Positions 63,385 to 64,000 of a stretch of DNA of 64,000 nucleotides are shown here, one piece after another (position 1 is the first letter of the stretch; the number at the start of each line of letters is the position of its first letter). The DNA lies in NCBI GenBank assembly GCA_002839675.1, contig PGYM01000004.1, forward strand, positions 124,001 to 188,000, given 5' to 3'. A model generated the notes under the pieces. The model did not search any database. It had not been told where the DNA came from and saw nothing but the letters and a program-made list of their open reading frames with translations. The position numbers and the translations under genes were made by a program. The DNA is from Methanomicrobiales archaeon HGW-Methanomicrobiales-1. GTDB lineage: Archaea; Halobacteriota; Methanomicrobia; Methanomicrobiales; Methanospirillaceae.

Positions 63385-63858
63385 TCAGGCAGACCCTGTT
63401 TTGATATGGCATTTTATCTTTTGATGGGTAGTACCCGCCGGAACCGGGGATATTTCCACACCCTCACCTGTACCTTTGAGGGTTATGCCGGCAAGCTCCT
63501 CGCTTGAACAGACCAGATGCTGTTCCGGGTGCGTCCCCCGCTGAATGGAACAATTTGTGGATATTTCAGGAGCTACAGAAACAAGATAGGTAAACCGTTT
63601 TGAGCCCGGATGGTCTTTCGGGAGAACGATTAAAGGGAGGTGATACGTCCTGACAAATTCGATGAGCATCATTGCAGGTTCTATCGCACCGCCTTCCGGT
63701 GCAGAGACCACAACAAGATCGGTGGGCTCTACTGTCTGGCAAAATTCGTTGGTTGTTGTTTCAATGCACAATCCGAACAGGGCATTTACTTTGGCAACCA
63801 GTAAAAAAGAGCGCCCTCTTCTGATAAGCAACAGCTCATCATCCAGAGGAAATATCAT
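63385..63858 (-). CDS. Uncharacterised protein upstream of the ATP synthase operon
   Basis: The 157-residue soluble protein has alpha/beta stretches (FLLVAKVNALFGLCIETTTNEFCQTVEPTDLVVVSAPEGGAIEPAMMLIEFVRTYHLPLIVLPKDHPGSKR) that suggest a Rossmann-like layout with no clear motif. Its ATG overlaps the stop of the next upstream gene (ATGA), so the two are coupled. A 124 bp AT-rich gap separates it from subunit H, so it may have a separate promoter. Function unknown. Confidence 0.72.
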   Translation of the reverse strand: MIFPLDDELLLIRRGRSFLLVAKVNALFGLCIETTTNEFCQTVEPTDLVVVSAPEGGAIEPAMMLIEFVRTYHLPLIVLPKDHPGSKRFTYLVSVAPEISTNCSIQRGTHPEQHLVCSSEELAGITLKGTGEGVEISPVPAGTTHQKIKCHIKTGSA

Positions 63859-64000
63859 ATTTCTGTAACGTTATCTGACTCGCAACTGGGACAGACGGGT
63901 TTTCTGTTCGGGTTGATATGGGAGAATTTTTCATCGCATTCATTGCAGCGGTATCTCTTTCCTTTCACCCGATCGTCATCGAAATTCAGATCGCCCGTAG
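63855..64000 (-). CDS. Zinc-ribbon protein, N-terminus off the window
   Basis: Forty-seven residues of the C-terminus are visible: a linker (TGDLNFDDDRVKGKR), then CNEC, 18 residues later CPSC, and a short acidic end. The four cysteines make a rubredoxin-like or zinc-ribbon knuckle pair. The stop overlaps the ATG of the next gene by four bases. The N-terminal domain is outside the window, so nothing more can be said. Confidence 0.7.
   Translation of the reverse strand, partial: TGDLNFDDDRVKGKRYRCNECDEKFSHINPNRKPVCPSCESDNVTEI

Noticed and set aside
1-64000. CRISPR array, insertion sequence or prophage
   Set aside because: No regularly spaced direct repeats, transposase, integrase or phage structural genes were seen in any frame.

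Overview
This 64 kb window reads as chromosomal DNA of a methanogenic euryarchaeon, most likely of the order Methanomicrobiales (Methanoregula-like; the genus is an inference). The evidence is an archaeal information-processing set (aIF5B, S6e, S8e, TFB, SRP19, Gar1, RIO2), a complete A-type ATP synthase operon, HypB, an archaeal cupin-type glucose-6-phosphate isomerase, an NrpR-type DUF128 protein, and very large multi-PAS sensor proteins typical of this order. No CRISPR array, insertion sequence, rRNA or prophage was seen. Three tRNA genes are present: His(GTG), Ala(CGC) and Ala(TGC).

Positions 1-16.1 kb are a sensory and accessory region. They hold a truncated response-regulator/PAS protein, rubrerythrin and an iron-sulfur flavoprotein (oxygen and redox defence), small membrane and hypothetical genes, a C39-like peptidase beside an AN1 zinc-finger membrane protein, a HEAT-repeat protein, an HTH protein with six PAS domains and no kinase, a TPR protein, an orphan MazF-like toxin, and a 1073-residue REC-PAS-GAF-PAS histidine kinase.

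Positions 16.3-24.4 kb carry an ABC exporter locus: a divergent ATPase and two permeases, the first of which ends in a PrsW-like intramembrane protease domain. It is followed by a lipoprotein, a zinc-ribbon RDD protein, a SemiSWEET, an NTF2-like protein, a methyltransferase and tRNA-His. Positions 24.7-34.1 kb are mostly information processing and maturation: aIF5B, S6e, S8e, HypB, SRP19, a PHP phosphoesterase, Gar1, TFB and the two tRNA-Ala genes with matching promoters. Positions 34.1-34.45 kb are an unusual non-coding stretch with GC palindromes and three evenly spaced TGTACA dyads.

Positions 34.5-53.7 kb hold the ThiL-DUF460-RIO2 overlapping operon, a degenerate PP-loop protein with a K+ channel and NAD synthetase, the archaeal PGI with a COG1361-type surface protein divergent from a TrmB regulator, a DUF128-only protein divergent from a hypothetical gene, a flavoprotein disulfide reductase, class II LysRS, an MFS transporter, a probable 31-residue microprotein, RlmH and a ribbon-helix-helix protein. 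Positions 53.7-63.9 kb, all on the minus strand, are the ATP synthase operon in the order H-I-K-E-C-F-A-B-D with phosphoglycerate kinase directly after it, preceded by an uncharacterised pair that includes a zinc-ribbon protein cut by the window edge.

The most notable items are the ABC permease-PrsW fusion, the 19-bp phased TGTACA array, the TrmB/surface-protein operator, the microprotein with its own terminator, and the PP-loop paralogue with an altered ATP-binding motif.
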